The position numbers and the translations under genes are program-made. Positions 7,698-16,162 of a stretch of DNA of 34,522 nucleotides are shown one piece after another; positions within the stretch are counted from its first letter, which is position 1, and each line of letters starts with the position of its first letter. Below the pieces are notes generated by a model that saw only the letters and a program-made list of their open reading frames with translations, did not search any database and was not told the origin of the DNA. The DNA is taken from assembly GCF_030525755.1 (NCBI RefSeq), contig NZ_JAUNEC010000015.1, positions 1 to 34,522 on the forward strand. Direction: 5' to 3'. The stretch is from Alysiella sp. Lineage in GTDB: Bacteria > Pseudomonadota > Gammaproteobacteria > Burkholderiales > Neisseriaceae.

Positions 7698-9473
7698 ATG
7701 AGCCAATTTGTGATTAACTTGATTTTCGTGGGCTTGTCGTTTGCCTTGTATTTTGGTATTGCGATTTGGGCGCGCGCTGGCTCTACCAAAGAGTTTTATG
7801 TGGCAGGCGGTGGCGTTCACCCTGTGTTGAACGGTATGGCAACGGGCGCAGACTGGATGAGTGCTGCATCATTCATTTCAATGGCAGGTATGTTGGCGAT
7901 GAGCGGCTATTCTGCATCAGCTTATTTGATGGGCTGGTCAGGTGGTTATGTGTTGTTGGCATTGTTGCTTGCCCCTTATTTGCGTAAATTCGGTAAGTTT
8001 ACCGTGCCTGATTTTATTGGCGACCGCTTTTACAGCAAACAAGCACGTTTGATTGCCGTAATTTGCTTGATTATGGCATCTACCACTTACGTTATCGGTC
8101 AAATGACAGGTGCTGGCGTGGCATTCTCACGCTTTTTGGAAGTGGACAGCACCACAGGTTTGATTATTGCGGCAGTGGTGGTGTTGTTCTATGCGGTATT
8201 GGGCGGCATGAAAGGCATTACTTACACCCAAGTGGCACAATATGTGGTGTTGATTATTGCTTATACCATTCCTGCTGTATTCATTTCTTTTCAAATGACG
8301 GGCAATCCCATTCCACCTTTGGGTTTGTTTGGCAATGATGTTGCATCTGGCACACCTTTGTTGGCAAAATTGGACGGTTTGGTCAAAGACTTGGGTTTTG
8401 CGGCTTATACGGCCGATGTTCCCGATAAATTGAATATGTTCTTGCTGACTTTGTCGCTGATGATTGGTACAGCAGGTTTGCCACACGTGATTATCCGTTT
8501 CTTTACTGTGCCAAAAGTGTCTGATGCACGTTCATCTGCTGGCTGGGCTTTGGTTTTTATCGTATTGTTGTACACCGTTGCACCTGCTGTGGGTTCTATG
8601 GCGCGTGTGAATTTGATTAACACCGTGTATCCCAATGGTGTAAAAGAAGCCCCCATCAACCATGATGACCGTCCAAACTGGATGAAAACTTGGGAAACCA
8701 CAGGTCTGCTGAAATATGAAGATAAAAATGGCGATGGCAAAATCCAATATTACAACGACAAATCCAAAGACACTGCATTCTTGGCAGAGACCGAAAGCAA
8801 AGGTTGGAAAGGCAATGAGCTGACCGTAAACAACGACATCATGGTTTTGGCAAATCCTGAAATTGCCAATTTGCCAAGCTGGGTAATTGGCTTGATTGCA
8901 GCAGGTGGTTTGGCTGCGGCATTGTCCACAGCAGCAGGTTTGTTGTTGGCAATTTCATCTGCCATTTCACATGATTTGATTAAGAAAACGCTTAAACCCG
9001 ACATCAGCGAAAAAGGCGAATTGTTGGCAGCGCGTGTTTCTATGACTGTTGCGATTATTGTGGCAACATACTTGGGCATCAATCCCCCAGGGTTTGCGGC
9101 ACAAGTGGTGGCATTGGCATTTGGTATTGCGGCATCGTCCATTTTCCCTGCTTTGATGATGGGTATTTTCTCCAAACGCATCAACGATAAGGGCGCAACG
9201 GCGGGTATGTTGGCTGGTTTGACGGTAACTTGCGTGTACATTTTCTTGTACTTGGGCTGGTTCTTGATTCCTGGCACGGCAACTTTTGAAAACAAACCTG
9301 AAAACTGGATTTTCGGTATTTCCCCATTGGCATTTGGTCCAATTGGTGCGGCGGTAAATTTCATCGTGGCATTTGTGGTATCACGTATGGGTAAAGAACC
9401 CCCACAAGAAATCCAAGATTTGGTGGAAAGCGTTCGCTATCCAAAAGGTGCAGGTCAAGCCATTGACCACTAA
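7698..9473 (+). CDS. Sodium:solute symporter, VC_2705 subfamily (ActP-like)
   Basis: Inner-membrane transporter of the SSS family, 591 residues with about 13 predicted helices. The start (FYVAGGGVHPVLNGMATGADWMSAASFISMAG) and the helix LPHVIIRFFTVP are SSS hallmarks. The pairing with DUF4212 places it in the VC_2705 group, related to acetate permease ActP. A monocarboxylate such as acetate is the likely substrate, by family and not by direct evidence. A soluble insertion of about 70 residues contains DKNGDGKIQYYN from residue 342, an EF-hand-like loop (acidic at 1 and 5, Asn at 3, Gly at 6, Ile at 8) lacking the usual Glu at position 12. The gene is followed by a strong hairpin terminator. 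Confidence 0.92.
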   Translation: MSQFVINLIFVGLSFALYFGIAIWARAGSTKEFYVAGGGVHPVLNGMATGADWMSAASFISMAGMLAMSGYSASAYLMGWSGGYVLLALLLAPYLRKFGKFTVPDFIGDRFYSKQARLIAVICLIMASTTYVIGQMTGAGVAFSRFLEVDSTTGLIIAAVVVLFYAVLGGMKGITYTQVAQYVVLIIAYTIPAVFISFQMTGNPIPPLGLFGNDVASGTPLLAKLDGLVKDLGFAAYTADVPDKLNMFLLTLSLMIGTAGLPHVIIRFFTVPKVSDARSSAGWALVFIVLLYTVAPAVGSMARVNLINTVYPNGVKEAPINHDDRPNWMKTWETTGLLKYEDKNGDGKIQYYNDKSKDTAFLAETESKGWKGNELTVNNDIMVLANPEIANLPSWVIGLIAAGGLAAALSTAAGLLLAISSAISHDLIKKTLKPDISEKGELLAARVSMTVAIIVATYLGINPPGFAAQVVALAFGIAASSIFPALMMGIFSKRINDKGATAGMLAGLTVTCVYIFLYLGWFLIPGTATFENKPENWIFGISPLAFGPIGAAVNFIVAFVVSRMGKEPPQEIQDLVESVRYPKGAGQAIDH

Positions 9474-9485
9474 TTTGATGTAATC

Positions 9486-9526
9486 AAAACGGCAATTGGG
9501 TTCAGGCAGCCTGATTGCCGTTTTTT
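9486..9526 (+). terminator. Rho-independent terminator with a DUS in the loop
   Basis: AAAACGGCAAT (9486-9496) pairs perfectly with ATTGCCGTTTT (9514-9524), followed by more T. The 17-nt loop contains a complete DUS (9501-9512). It lies directly after the symporter gene and probably separates it from the downstream genes, at least in part. Confidence 0.85.
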
Positions 9527-9608
9527 GGTTGTGGCATAATCCACAAAAATGTTTTCAGGCAGCCTGAAAACACCATTCAAACAAAAAATTCAAATTGGAG
9601 AACAAAAT

Positions 9609-10112
9609 ATGCTTTGGGAACTCATCGCCACATTTTCATGCGCGTTTGCGGCGGCTGGCATTGTGCTGATGTTGCGCGTGTTTTGGAAAAAACAGCCCAA
9701 ATGGTTGATACCTGCATCTGCGGCGGCGGGTATGTTGGCATTTCAAATTTACAGCGAATACACTTGGTTTGACCATATGCAAAGTCTGCTGCCCAAAAAC
9801 ACCACTGTGGTGGCAAAAATTGCCGAACCTGTGTTTTATCAACCTTGGTCGTATGTGAACGCACCTGTGCTGAAATTTGCTGTTGTGGAACACACCGCAC
9901 AAAACATTGACAATGCCAATCACAAACTCACGCAACTGTATTTGTTTGAACGCCGCATGAGCGCGAAAACCTTGACCATTGCGGTGGACTGCCAACAAAA
10001 ATTGCAAGCCACCGTGTTACAAGTCAATGGCAAAACCCAATACGACTGGGGCAGAGGCGAATACACCGACAATATTGTGCAAGCCGTTTGTGGAAAAGCA
10101 CAGGCAGCCTGA
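9609..10112 (+). CDS. Conserved membrane-anchored protein of unknown function
   Basis: 167 residues. Two N-terminal membrane helices (LIATFSCAFAAAGIVLMLRVFW and WLIPASAAAGMLAFQIY) are followed by a soluble domain of about 115 residues with two cysteines (VDCQQK and AVCGK), possibly a disulfide if periplasmic. ATG 9609 has GGAG 10 nt upstream; an earlier in-frame ATG at 9549 would translate through a DUS and is unlikely. I do not recognise the family. It lies between the symporter and the DUF294 gene. The final residues Q-A-A and the stop come from a DUS-like word (CAGGCAGCCTGAA). Confidence 0.7.
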   Translation: MLWELIATFSCAFAAAGIVLMLRVFWKKQPKWLIPASAAAGMLAFQIYSEYTWFDHMQSLLPKNTTVVAKIAEPVFYQPWSYVNAPVLKFAVVEHTAQNIDNANHKLTQLYLFERRMSAKTLTIAVDCQQKLQATVLQVNGKTQYDWGRGEYTDNIVQAVCGKAQAA

Positions 10113-10211
10113 AAAATAAAAATATGATTTAAATCAGGGATAATGCAACACTTTTTTGAGAAGATGAATTTTCAGGCAGCCTGAAAAAACAATCACAAAG
10201 GAAAATAAATC

Positions 10212-12005
10212 ATGGAACGATTTGACTTCAGCTTTGCGCCCTATGCCAATCTCAATCACGTTCAACGGCAAATGCTGCAAGCATCGGTGGACATTGTGTT
10301 TTTCAACGATGATGAAGTGATTATCCAACCACAGCAAAAAATCGAGCATTTGTATGTCGTGATTAAAGGCGCAATAAAAGAACTCAACCCCGAAGGCGAA
10401 GTGCTGGCGGTGTACCGCGAACGCGATACTTTTGACGCACGCGCCCTGATTGAAGGCAGCAGCCAACATCAATTTATCACAGCAGAGCAAGCCCTTGTAT
10501 ACAGTATTCCCAAAGCCACCGTGCAGAAAATCATTGAAGACAACCCGCGTTTTGGCGCATATTTTTACGCATCGGTGGCAGACAAATTTGCCAATCTCAA
10601 CAATAACGAATTGGACGGCTTATTCACAGCCCATGTGCGCGATGCCTATCGCAAAAATGCGGTTTGGCTAGATGGCAGCGACAGCATTTTCACGGTCGCA
10701 CAAAAAATGAAAGAACACAAAAGCAAATCCGTGTTAATCAAACACAATCAGCAAGTTGGCTTGCTAACCGAATCCGTGTTTCGTGATTTGCTGTTGCAAA
10801 ATGGTTCGCCACAAGACCCAGCGCATCAATGGGCAACTTTCAATTTAATCAGTATTGACATCAATGACTTTGTTTTCAATGCCTTGTTGAAAATGATGCA
10901 ATATTATGTACAACGCGTGGCGGTGGTGGAAAATGGCGAAGTCATTGGCGTGTTGGAACAGGTGGACGTGTTGGCATATTTGTCCAACCACAGCCATTTG
11001 GTTGCACAGCGTTTGGAACGCGCCACCACTTTGGACGATTTGGCAGGTATAGCCGAACAAATGACACAGTCCATTTTCGTATTGCGCAACAATGGTTTAC
11101 GCGCCCCACAATTGGCGCAATTGATGCAAGTATTAAACGGCAGCCTGTTTGAAAAAGCATGGCGCATGATTGCACCGCCCGAATTGTATGAACAATCCTG
11201 CTTAATCGTCATGGGTTCAGAAGGGCGCGGCGAGCAAGTCTTGAAAACCGACCAAGACAACGCCCTGATTTTAAGCGAAAATGCCGATTTGGAAATGGCA
11301 AAACAGGCAGCCTTAAAGTTTTCCGAATTATTGGAAAAACTGGGTTATCCACCATGTAAAGGCAACATCATGGTCAGCAATGAAATGTGGCGCAAAACGC
11401 TGCCTGAATTTAAGAAAATGGTGGGCGATTGGGCGCGAAAAGCATCGGGCGAAAACATGATGAATTTGGCGATTTTTTTGGACGCGCGCGTGGTGGCAGG
11501 TAACCCCGCCTATTTGGAAGAAGTGAACGAATATTTGCGCCAATTTTTAAACAACGATGTGGGCATGCTTATGGCATTTGCCCGCGCGGTAGAGCAATTT
11601 GATGGTGATGGACAAGGCTTTTTCTCAAAACTGCTGCACCGCAACGACAAAGAAAAAATGGACGTGAAAAAAATGGGCTTGTTCCCAGTGGTACACGGCA
11701 TACGCGCATTGAGTTTGGAATACAAAATCAACGAAACCAACACCTTTGAACGCATTCAGCGTTTGGCACAAGCAGGCGTGTTGGAACAACAATTTGCCCA
11801 AGATTTAGCCGAAGCCCAACGCTATTTAATGGACATGCGCCTGAAAGCAGGTTTGGCGTGTTTACACGAAGGCAAAGTAACCGCCCCCAATCAGTTGGAC
11901 ATTGACAGTCTCTCCACACTGGAACGCGATTTGTTGAAAGACGCGCTGCAAGTGGTGAAGCGATTTAAAAACATCATCAGAATGCACTTTCGGTTGAATG
12001 CTTGA
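10212..12005 (+). CDS. cNMP-binding/CBS/DUF294 nucleotidyltransferase-like signalling protein
   Basis: 597-residue cytoplasmic protein with four regions in order: a cyclic-nucleotide-binding-like domain (about 20-130), two CBS motifs (about 145-260), a DUF294 nucleotidyltransferase-like domain with GSEGRGEQ at 335-342 and DQD at 347-349 (GlnD-like), and a DUF294_C helical domain (about 450-597). The family resembles the GlnD uridylyltransferase half, so transfer of a nucleotide to a partner protein is possible but unproven. The gene has AAGGA before ATG 10212 and a perfect DUS palindrome 30 nt upstream. Its position with a VC_2705 symporter and a DnaQ-like exonuclease is, from memory, a recurring arrangement in proteobacteria and suggests control of the transporter or of carboxylate use by ligand sensing. 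Confidence 0.88.
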   Translation: MERFDFSFAPYANLNHVQRQMLQASVDIVFFNDDEVIIQPQQKIEHLYVVIKGAIKELNPEGEVLAVYRERDTFDARALIEGSSQHQFITAEQALVYSIPKATVQKIIEDNPRFGAYFYASVADKFANLNNNELDGLFTAHVRDAYRKNAVWLDGSDSIFTVAQKMKEHKSKSVLIKHNQQVGLLTESVFRDLLLQNGSPQDPAHQWATFNLISIDINDFVFNALLKMMQYYVQRVAVVENGEVIGVLEQVDVLAYLSNHSHLVAQRLERATTLDDLAGIAEQMTQSIFVLRNNGLRAPQLAQLMQVLNGSLFEKAWRMIAPPELYEQSCLIVMGSEGRGEQVLKTDQDNALILSENADLEMAKQAALKFSELLEKLGYPPCKGNIMVSNEMWRKTLPEFKKMVGDWARKASGENMMNLAIFLDARVVAGNPAYLEEVNEYLRQFLNNDVGMLMAFARAVEQFDGDGQGFFSKLLHRNDKEKMDVKKMGLFPVVHGIRALSLEYKINETNTFERIQRLAQAGVLEQQFAQDLAEAQRYLMDMRLKAGLACLHEGKVTAPNQLDIDSLSTLERDLLKDALQVVKRFKNIIRMHFRLNA

Positions 12006-12111
12006 TGTTTTCAGGCAGCCTGAAAATCCGCCCACAAAATACCACGCGCCACGCACCCCAAAGCGTGGGTATGGCGGCGCAACGCCATGTCCCCCGAAAA
12101 GGAGCAAACCC

Positions 12112-12726
12112 ATGAAAATCATTGAACATTTCAAACGCCAATACGCCCTAAAAAAACTGCGCGACCCCAACTACCGCTTTTTGTTTAACGACAATATCCC
12201 AGATGAATACATCAGCTTTGACTGCGAAACCACCAGCTTGGACGTGAAAGAAGCCGAAATCATCTCAATAGGCGCAGTCAAAATTCGCGGCAAAAAAATC
12301 CTGACCAGCGAATCATTTTACGTTTTGGTCAAACCCGAAGGCATGATGGAGGCGCGTAACGTAACCATACACGGCTTGCGCCCCAAAGATTTGCGCAACG
12401 GTTTGCCCATAGAACAAGCCTTAAAACAATTTTTGGATTTTGTGGGTGGGCGACCTGTGGTGGGCTATTTTTTGGAATACGATGTGGCAATGGTCAATAA
12501 ATTTCTGAAACCCATGATTGGCATAGGCATGCCCAATCGTCAAATAGAAGTGTCAGCCGTGTATCATCGCCAAGAAACGCGCTACAAATATTACGATGCC
12601 GAAATCGATTTGCGCATGGCAACCATGATAAAAAACTTGGGCATACCCGACCTGCCGCGCCACGATGCGCTGAACGATTCCATTAACGTGGCGATGATGT
12701 ATTTGGCATTGCAAGCGCGGAAATAG
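12112..12726 (+). CDS. DnaQ-like 3'-5' exonuclease (DEDDh)
   Basis: 204-residue exonuclease-fold protein. Exo I is in FDCETTSLD (D and E metal ligands), Exo II in VGYFLEYDVAMV, and Exo III in RHDALNDS, the HxAxxD form of the DEDDh class. It is shorter and otherwise unlike the replicative epsilon subunit DnaQ, and belongs to the family often found beside DUF294 proteins. ATG 12112 follows AAAAGGAG; an upstream in-frame extension would cross a DUS and a hairpin and is rejected. A short hairpin ATGGCG-GCGCAA-CGCCAT (12071-12088) lies in the leader. The gene is probably cotranscribed with the DUF294 gene 106 nt upstream. The substrate, RNA or DNA, is unknown. Confidence 0.85.
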   Translation: MKIIEHFKRQYALKKLRDPNYRFLFNDNIPDEYISFDCETTSLDVKEAEIISIGAVKIRGKKILTSESFYVLVKPEGMMEARNVTIHGLRPKDLRNGLPIEQALKQFLDFVGGRPVVGYFLEYDVAMVNKFLKPMIGIGMPNRQIEVSAVYHRQETRYKYYDAEIDLRMATMIKNLGIPDLPRHDALNDSINVAMMYLALQARK

Positions 12727-12767
12727 CGTTTCAGGCAGCCTGAAAGTTCATAATTATGGAGAACACG

Positions 12768-13232
12768 ATGACACTTTGTCCTTGTCAATCAAGTCAAGAT
12801 TACGCGCAATGTTGCGCTCCTTTTCATCACTACTGCAAGCTGCCTGAAACGGCAGAACAATTGATGCGTTCGCGTTATGCGGCATATGTTCTTCAAAATA
12901 TGGATTATATTTTGACAAGCACCGTTCCCGCACAACAAGATTTGTTGGATAAGGCAGGTCTGATTGCGTGGTCGCAACAAACCGAATGGCTGGGCTTAAC
13001 GGTACATGCACATACACCACACATCAAACCGCATCATGCACAAGTTGAGTTTACGGCTTATTTTGAACAAGAGGGTGGGGTACAGGCACATCATGAATTG
13101 TCTGCTTTTGTGAAAATAGATGGGAGATGGTACTTCATAGACCCAACAGTTAGATTGCCCAGTATGAAATCACCATGTATCTGCGGTTCAATGCGGAAAT
13201 TTAAGGTGTGTTGTGGGCAGTTTTTTAAATAG
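12768..13232 (+). CDS. YchJ family protein with two SEC-C zinc-binding motifs
   Basis: 154 residues, the usual YchJ (UPF0225) size. The N-terminus CPCQSSQDYAQCC and the C-terminus CICGSMRKFKVCC are SEC-C-type cysteine clusters likely to bind zinc. Between them is the YchJ core with RSRYAAYVLQNMDYILTST and FVKIDGRWYFIDP (NTF2-like). Start choice: GGAG at 12758-12761 sits 6 nt before ATG 12768 and overlaps an alternative ATG at 12756, so 12768 is preferred. A DUS palindrome separates it from the exonuclease gene by 41 nt, so it may be the last gene of the cluster. No biochemical function is established for the family. Confidence 0.88.
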   Translation: MTLCPCQSSQDYAQCCAPFHHYCKLPETAEQLMRSRYAAYVLQNMDYILTSTVPAQQDLLDKAGLIAWSQQTEWLGLTVHAHTPHIKPHHAQVEFTAYFEQEGGVQAHHELSAFVKIDGRWYFIDPTVRLPSMKSPCICGSMRKFKVCCGQFFK

Positions 13233-13487
13233 TATTGTTGGCAATCAAAGTCATACTTGCATTGTCAGCTTCTTTGCGTGTGCTGGGTAATGTTGTTTTG
13301 TTATAGGTTGATTTGAAACGATTATTATCATTTTCATTTGGTGGTTGGCTGGTGTTTAGGCTGCCTGAAAATGGGTGTATGGTAAAAATACGCGCGACGT
13401 TCCGTAATGCAAAATTGGTAAACGCAGCGCGTATTGTATTATCGGTATGGTATCGTATGTGGGTTCAGAACTTGAAATGCTATGTAG

Positions 13488-13850
13488 TTAATTTGGGTGG
13501 GGCGTAAAGAACATACGGTGTTTAACAGGCATGAAACCAGAACGATGATGATTGTGTTGACGTTCGCAAGGATTTTGCAGGTAGTGCACCTGCCCAAAAC
13601 CCATTTCAGGTGCTTCTATACGCTGGTCTTGATTTTTATCCATGTATTTAAAAGTGGCTTCATCGCCTAGCGGAAAATTCAATGCCAAATTGTCGCTGAT
13701 GTTGGCGACTTGCCATTCTTCCCAATCTAGAACGCGGTCGTTATTGCGGTCGTTGATGATGATAAAAGCAGCTGTGGCGGGTAAGTAGGTGCAAGCCAAT
13801 GTGTATGATGACAGGAACAACAAGGTAAAACAGAATGTATGTCGGGTCAT
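13488..13850 (-). CDS. Small secreted EF-hand-like protein
   Basis: 120 residues with a signal peptide (TFCFTLLFLSSYTLACTYLPATA). The mature part contains two EF-hand-like loops, NDRNNDRVLDWEEW (acidic positions and terminal Glu present) and DKNQDQRIEAPE, so calcium binding is plausible. The cysteine in TLAC does not make a standard lipobox. The His/Arg-rich tail (NHHRSGFMPVKHR) is odd and could be real or the result of an old frameshift. It lies 47 nt downstream of pmbA on the same strand. The gene is shorter than typical two-EF-hand periplasmic proteins, and its role is unknown. Confidence 0.65.
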   Translation of the reverse strand: MTRHTFCFTLLFLSSYTLACTYLPATAAFIIINDRNNDRVLDWEEWQVANISDNLALNFPLGDEATFKYMDKNQDQRIEAPEMGFGQVHYLQNPCERQHNHHRSGFMPVKHRMFFTPHPN

Positions 13851-13897
13851 GTTTTTTCTCTTTGGACGTGGCTGTTTATTGGATTTGGACTGGGTGT

Positions 13898-15238
13898 TTA
13901 GGAGATGTGTTGGCTGCCTGCGACTGTCATTTTATCAATCAAAATTGAGCCAATTTTGTGGGAAGAACGGCGCAGGGCATCATCGGCACTTGCCACTATG
14001 CCCATGAGTATGTCTTGTAAACGTCCTGCAATTGTGATGCCTGCAACAGGGTGGCTGATGATGCCGTTTTCCACCCAAAATCCTGCGGCACCACGTGAAT
14101 AATCGCCTGTGAGCAAATTCACGCCTTGTCCCATCAATTCGGTAATCAATAAGCCATTACCCATTTGTTTCAATAATGTGGCTTGGTCGGGTGCAGTTGC
14201 GGTTAAGTACAGATTGTGTGCACCACCTGCATTGCCTGTGCTTTGCATACCAAGTTTACGAGCGCTGTAACTACCCAGAAAATAGCCTTGTACCACACCA
14301 TTTTCAATCACAAAACGCGATTGTGTTGCCACGCCTTCATTATCAAAGTAGCTGCTGCCAAATGCACGCGGAATATGTGGTTCTTCACGTAAGGACAAAA
14401 AATCAGGCAGAATGGGTTTACCTATGCTGTTGGTTAAAAAACTGCTTTGACGATACAAGGCACTGCCGCTGAGTGCGCCTACGATGTGGTTAATCAGGCT
14501 GCCTGAAACTGTACGGTCAAACAAAATGGGGTAGTTACCTGTGGGTAAACTGGCGGGGTTTAAGCGTTCAATCGTACGTTGGGCAGCAAGGCGACCGATG
14601 TTTTCGGTGCTATCTAAATCACCGGCATCACAGGCACTATCAAACCAATAATCGCGTTCCATACCGTTTTCGCTACTGCCTACTACACTGCATGAAATGC
14701 TGTGATTGGTGGCGCGTTGGTATTGCAAAAAGCCATGACTGTTGCCATAAACATATTGGTAATGAGCGGTTTGCACACCTGCGCCTTCGGAATTGCTAAT
14801 GCGTTTGTCGTACGATAAGGCGGCTGCTTCACAATTTTGTGCCATTTCAATGGCAGTGGTCGCGTCCAAATCCCATTCGTGGTAACGGTCTAAATTGCCA
14901 AATTCTGTTGCCATTAAGTTTTCATCTGCCAAGCCTGCAAAAGGGTCTTGGGCAGTGTGTTTGGCGATGTCTATGGCTGCCTGAACGGCTGCGTTTAATG
15001 CTGTTGGGGATAAATCGGTGGTGCTGGCACGACCTTTGCTTTGACCACAATAGACTGTGATGTCCAAAGATTTGTCTTGTTGATGTTCAATTTGTTCAAT
15101 TTGTTGTAGGCGCACTTGAATGCTTTGTCCGAGCGATTCGCTGACATCAATTTCAGCAGCTGATGCACCTTTTTGTTTTGCCAATTCAAGTGTTTGAGCA
15201 GCCAAATGGCTTAATTCAGAAGCGGTGTGTTGAAACAT
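13898..15238 (-). CDS. pmbA: Metalloprotease PmbA (TldE)
   Basis: 446 residues, the family's normal length. PmbA/TldE works with TldD as a heterodimeric zinc protease in the maturation or breakdown of small modified peptides, and in E. coli in microcin B17 processing and CcdA turnover. The C-terminal half carries the hallmark segments GGAHNLYLT, ELMGQGVNLLTGDYSRGAAGFWVENG and ITIAGRLQDI. TldE lacks the zinc site, which resides in TldD. tldD is not in the window. An in-gene DUS at 14496-14507 encodes V-S-G-S-L. It is divergent from darP, as in E. coli, where yjgA and pmbA are neighbours. Confidence 0.95.
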   Translation of the reverse strand: MFQHTASELSHLAAQTLELAKQKGASAAEIDVSESLGQSIQVRLQQIEQIEHQQDKSLDITVYCGQSKGRASTTDLSPTALNAAVQAAIDIAKHTAQDPFAGLADENLMATEFGNLDRYHEWDLDATTAIEMAQNCEAAALSYDKRISNSEGAGVQTAHYQYVYGNSHGFLQYQRATNHSISCSVVGSSENGMERDYWFDSACDAGDLDSTENIGRLAAQRTIERLNPASLPTGNYPILFDRTVSGSLINHIVGALSGSALYRQSSFLTNSIGKPILPDFLSLREEPHIPRAFGSSYFDNEGVATQSRFVIENGVVQGYFLGSYSARKLGMQSTGNAGGAHNLYLTATAPDQATLLKQMGNGLLITELMGQGVNLLTGDYSRGAAGFWVENGIISHPVAGITIAGRLQDILMGIVASADDALRRSSHKIGSILIDKMTVAGSQHIS

Positions 15239-15268
15239 TTTGCTGTATCGTTATTTGCAAACTGGGGT

Positions 15269-15274
15269 ATTGTA
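15269..15274 (-). promoter_or_regulatory. Candidate -10 element of pmbA
   Basis: Reading the minus strand, TACAAT lies 31 nt upstream of the pmbA ATG, a suitable distance. No good -35 hexamer stands 16-18 nt further up. Confidence 0.35.
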
Positions 15275-15301
15275 GCCGTTTTCAGGCAGCTTATGCGTTA
15301 A

Positions 15302-15335
15302 AGAATTTAAATTCTCTATCAGAATTTGCTATGAT
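15302..15335 (+). promoter_or_regulatory. Extended -10 promoter of darP with an upstream 14-nt palindrome
   Basis: TGCTATGAT (15327-15335) is an extended -10 (TGn followed by TATGAT). A perfect palindrome AGAATTTAAATTCT at 15302-15315 lies where a -35 would be and could be an operator, but the regulator is unknown. Start codon at 15371. Confidence 0.45.
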
Positions 15336-15370
15336 GTGTGTTTTAAATGTGTAAAGGCTGCCTGAAAACC

Positions 15371-15877
15371 ATGACAGACATAATAAACAACCAAAATGAA
15401 GAATGGATAAGCAAAACTCGCAAAAAAAAGCAAATGGATGAATTGCAAGATTTGGGCATGGAGCTCACGCGCTTGTCGTCTGAAAGTTTAAAAAAAATCG
15501 GTTTATCCGAAGATTTATTGGAAGCGGTGCGTGAATACAAAAAAATCACGTCCAACAGTGCAGTTAAACGCCAACGTCAATATATCGGTCGTTTGATGCG
15601 TGAAATTGACCCAGAACCCATTCGTGCTTATTTGGCAAAACTGAAAGGCGACAATCAAGCACACAATGCTTTTTTGCAGCGTGTGGAGCAAATGCGGATG
15701 CGTTTATTGGAAAATGATGAAGCATTAACCCATTTTATCGTTGATTATCCACACGCCGATGCAGGCACATTACGGACTTTGATTCGCAATGCACGCAAAG
15801 AAGCAGAACAGCAAAAACCACCCAAAAATTTTCGTGCCCTGTATCAGGAATTGAAAACGGTAATGGAACATACATGA
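15371..15877 (+). CDS. darP: Ribosome-associated protein DarP (YjgA, DUF615)
   Basis: 168-residue DUF615 protein. DarP assists late maturation of the 50S ribosomal subunit in E. coli. The helical, charged sequence shows family landmarks: WISKTRKKKQMDELQDLGMELTRLS, RQRQYIGRLMREIDPEPI and LRTLIRNARKE. ATG 15371 (MTDIINN) is preferred; an earlier in-frame start at 15347 would read through the DUS at 15355-15366, which sits where a ribosome binding site would be. It is divergent from pmbA, an order also found in gammaproteobacteria. Confidence 0.92.
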   Translation: MTDIINNQNEEWISKTRKKKQMDELQDLGMELTRLSSESLKKIGLSEDLLEAVREYKKITSNSAVKRQRQYIGRLMREIDPEPIRAYLAKLKGDNQAHNAFLQRVEQMRMRLLENDEALTHFIVDYPHADAGTLRTLIRNARKEAEQQKPPKNFRALYQELKTVMEHT

Positions 15878-16162
15878 CTTTTGAGTGATTAAGGCTGCCT
15901 GAAACAGAAAAACAGCCTCATTCACATGCATAGGTGTACTGTTATTCAAAATCAATTTGAGCGTTCTAACACTGGACATTGAGAAAACCGTTACTCGTTT
16001 GACAGATGCATTAAGTTCTCCGCAGGTTAGGTACTTGTATTCTACATTTTCCGATGAAATCACAAGATTTCTTGGATACAGGTATCTGACCTATGCGGTA
16101 TCAAATTTAAGAATTTAATAGGTCTGTGTAGATTGGTCATGGGTAAGTTCCACCACAAAAGC
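15878..16162. other. Gap between darP and sotB; possible gene remnant, no confident gene
   Basis: A DUS (15892-15903) and a weak hairpin AGGCTG/CAGCCT (15892-15918) follow darP. After that, one plus-strand frame is open from 15903 to about 16118 and reads like protein (for example TLDIEKTVTRLTDALSS and YLYSTFSDEITRFLGYR) but lacks a plausible start with a ribosome binding site. The opposite strand is also partly open. It may be a fragment of a lost gene or mobile element. Confidence 0.35.

Noticed and set aside
12071..12088. Hairpin ATGGCG-GCGCAA-CGCCAT before the exonuclease gene as a riboswitch or attenuator
   Set aside because: Only one short stem, no conserved riboswitch core and no T-tract; recorded only as a hairpin in the leader.
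13313..13507. 64-codon plus-strand open frame after the ychJ gene
   Set aside because: It reads through a DUS, has no ribosome binding site or family features, and overlaps the end of the EF-hand gene.
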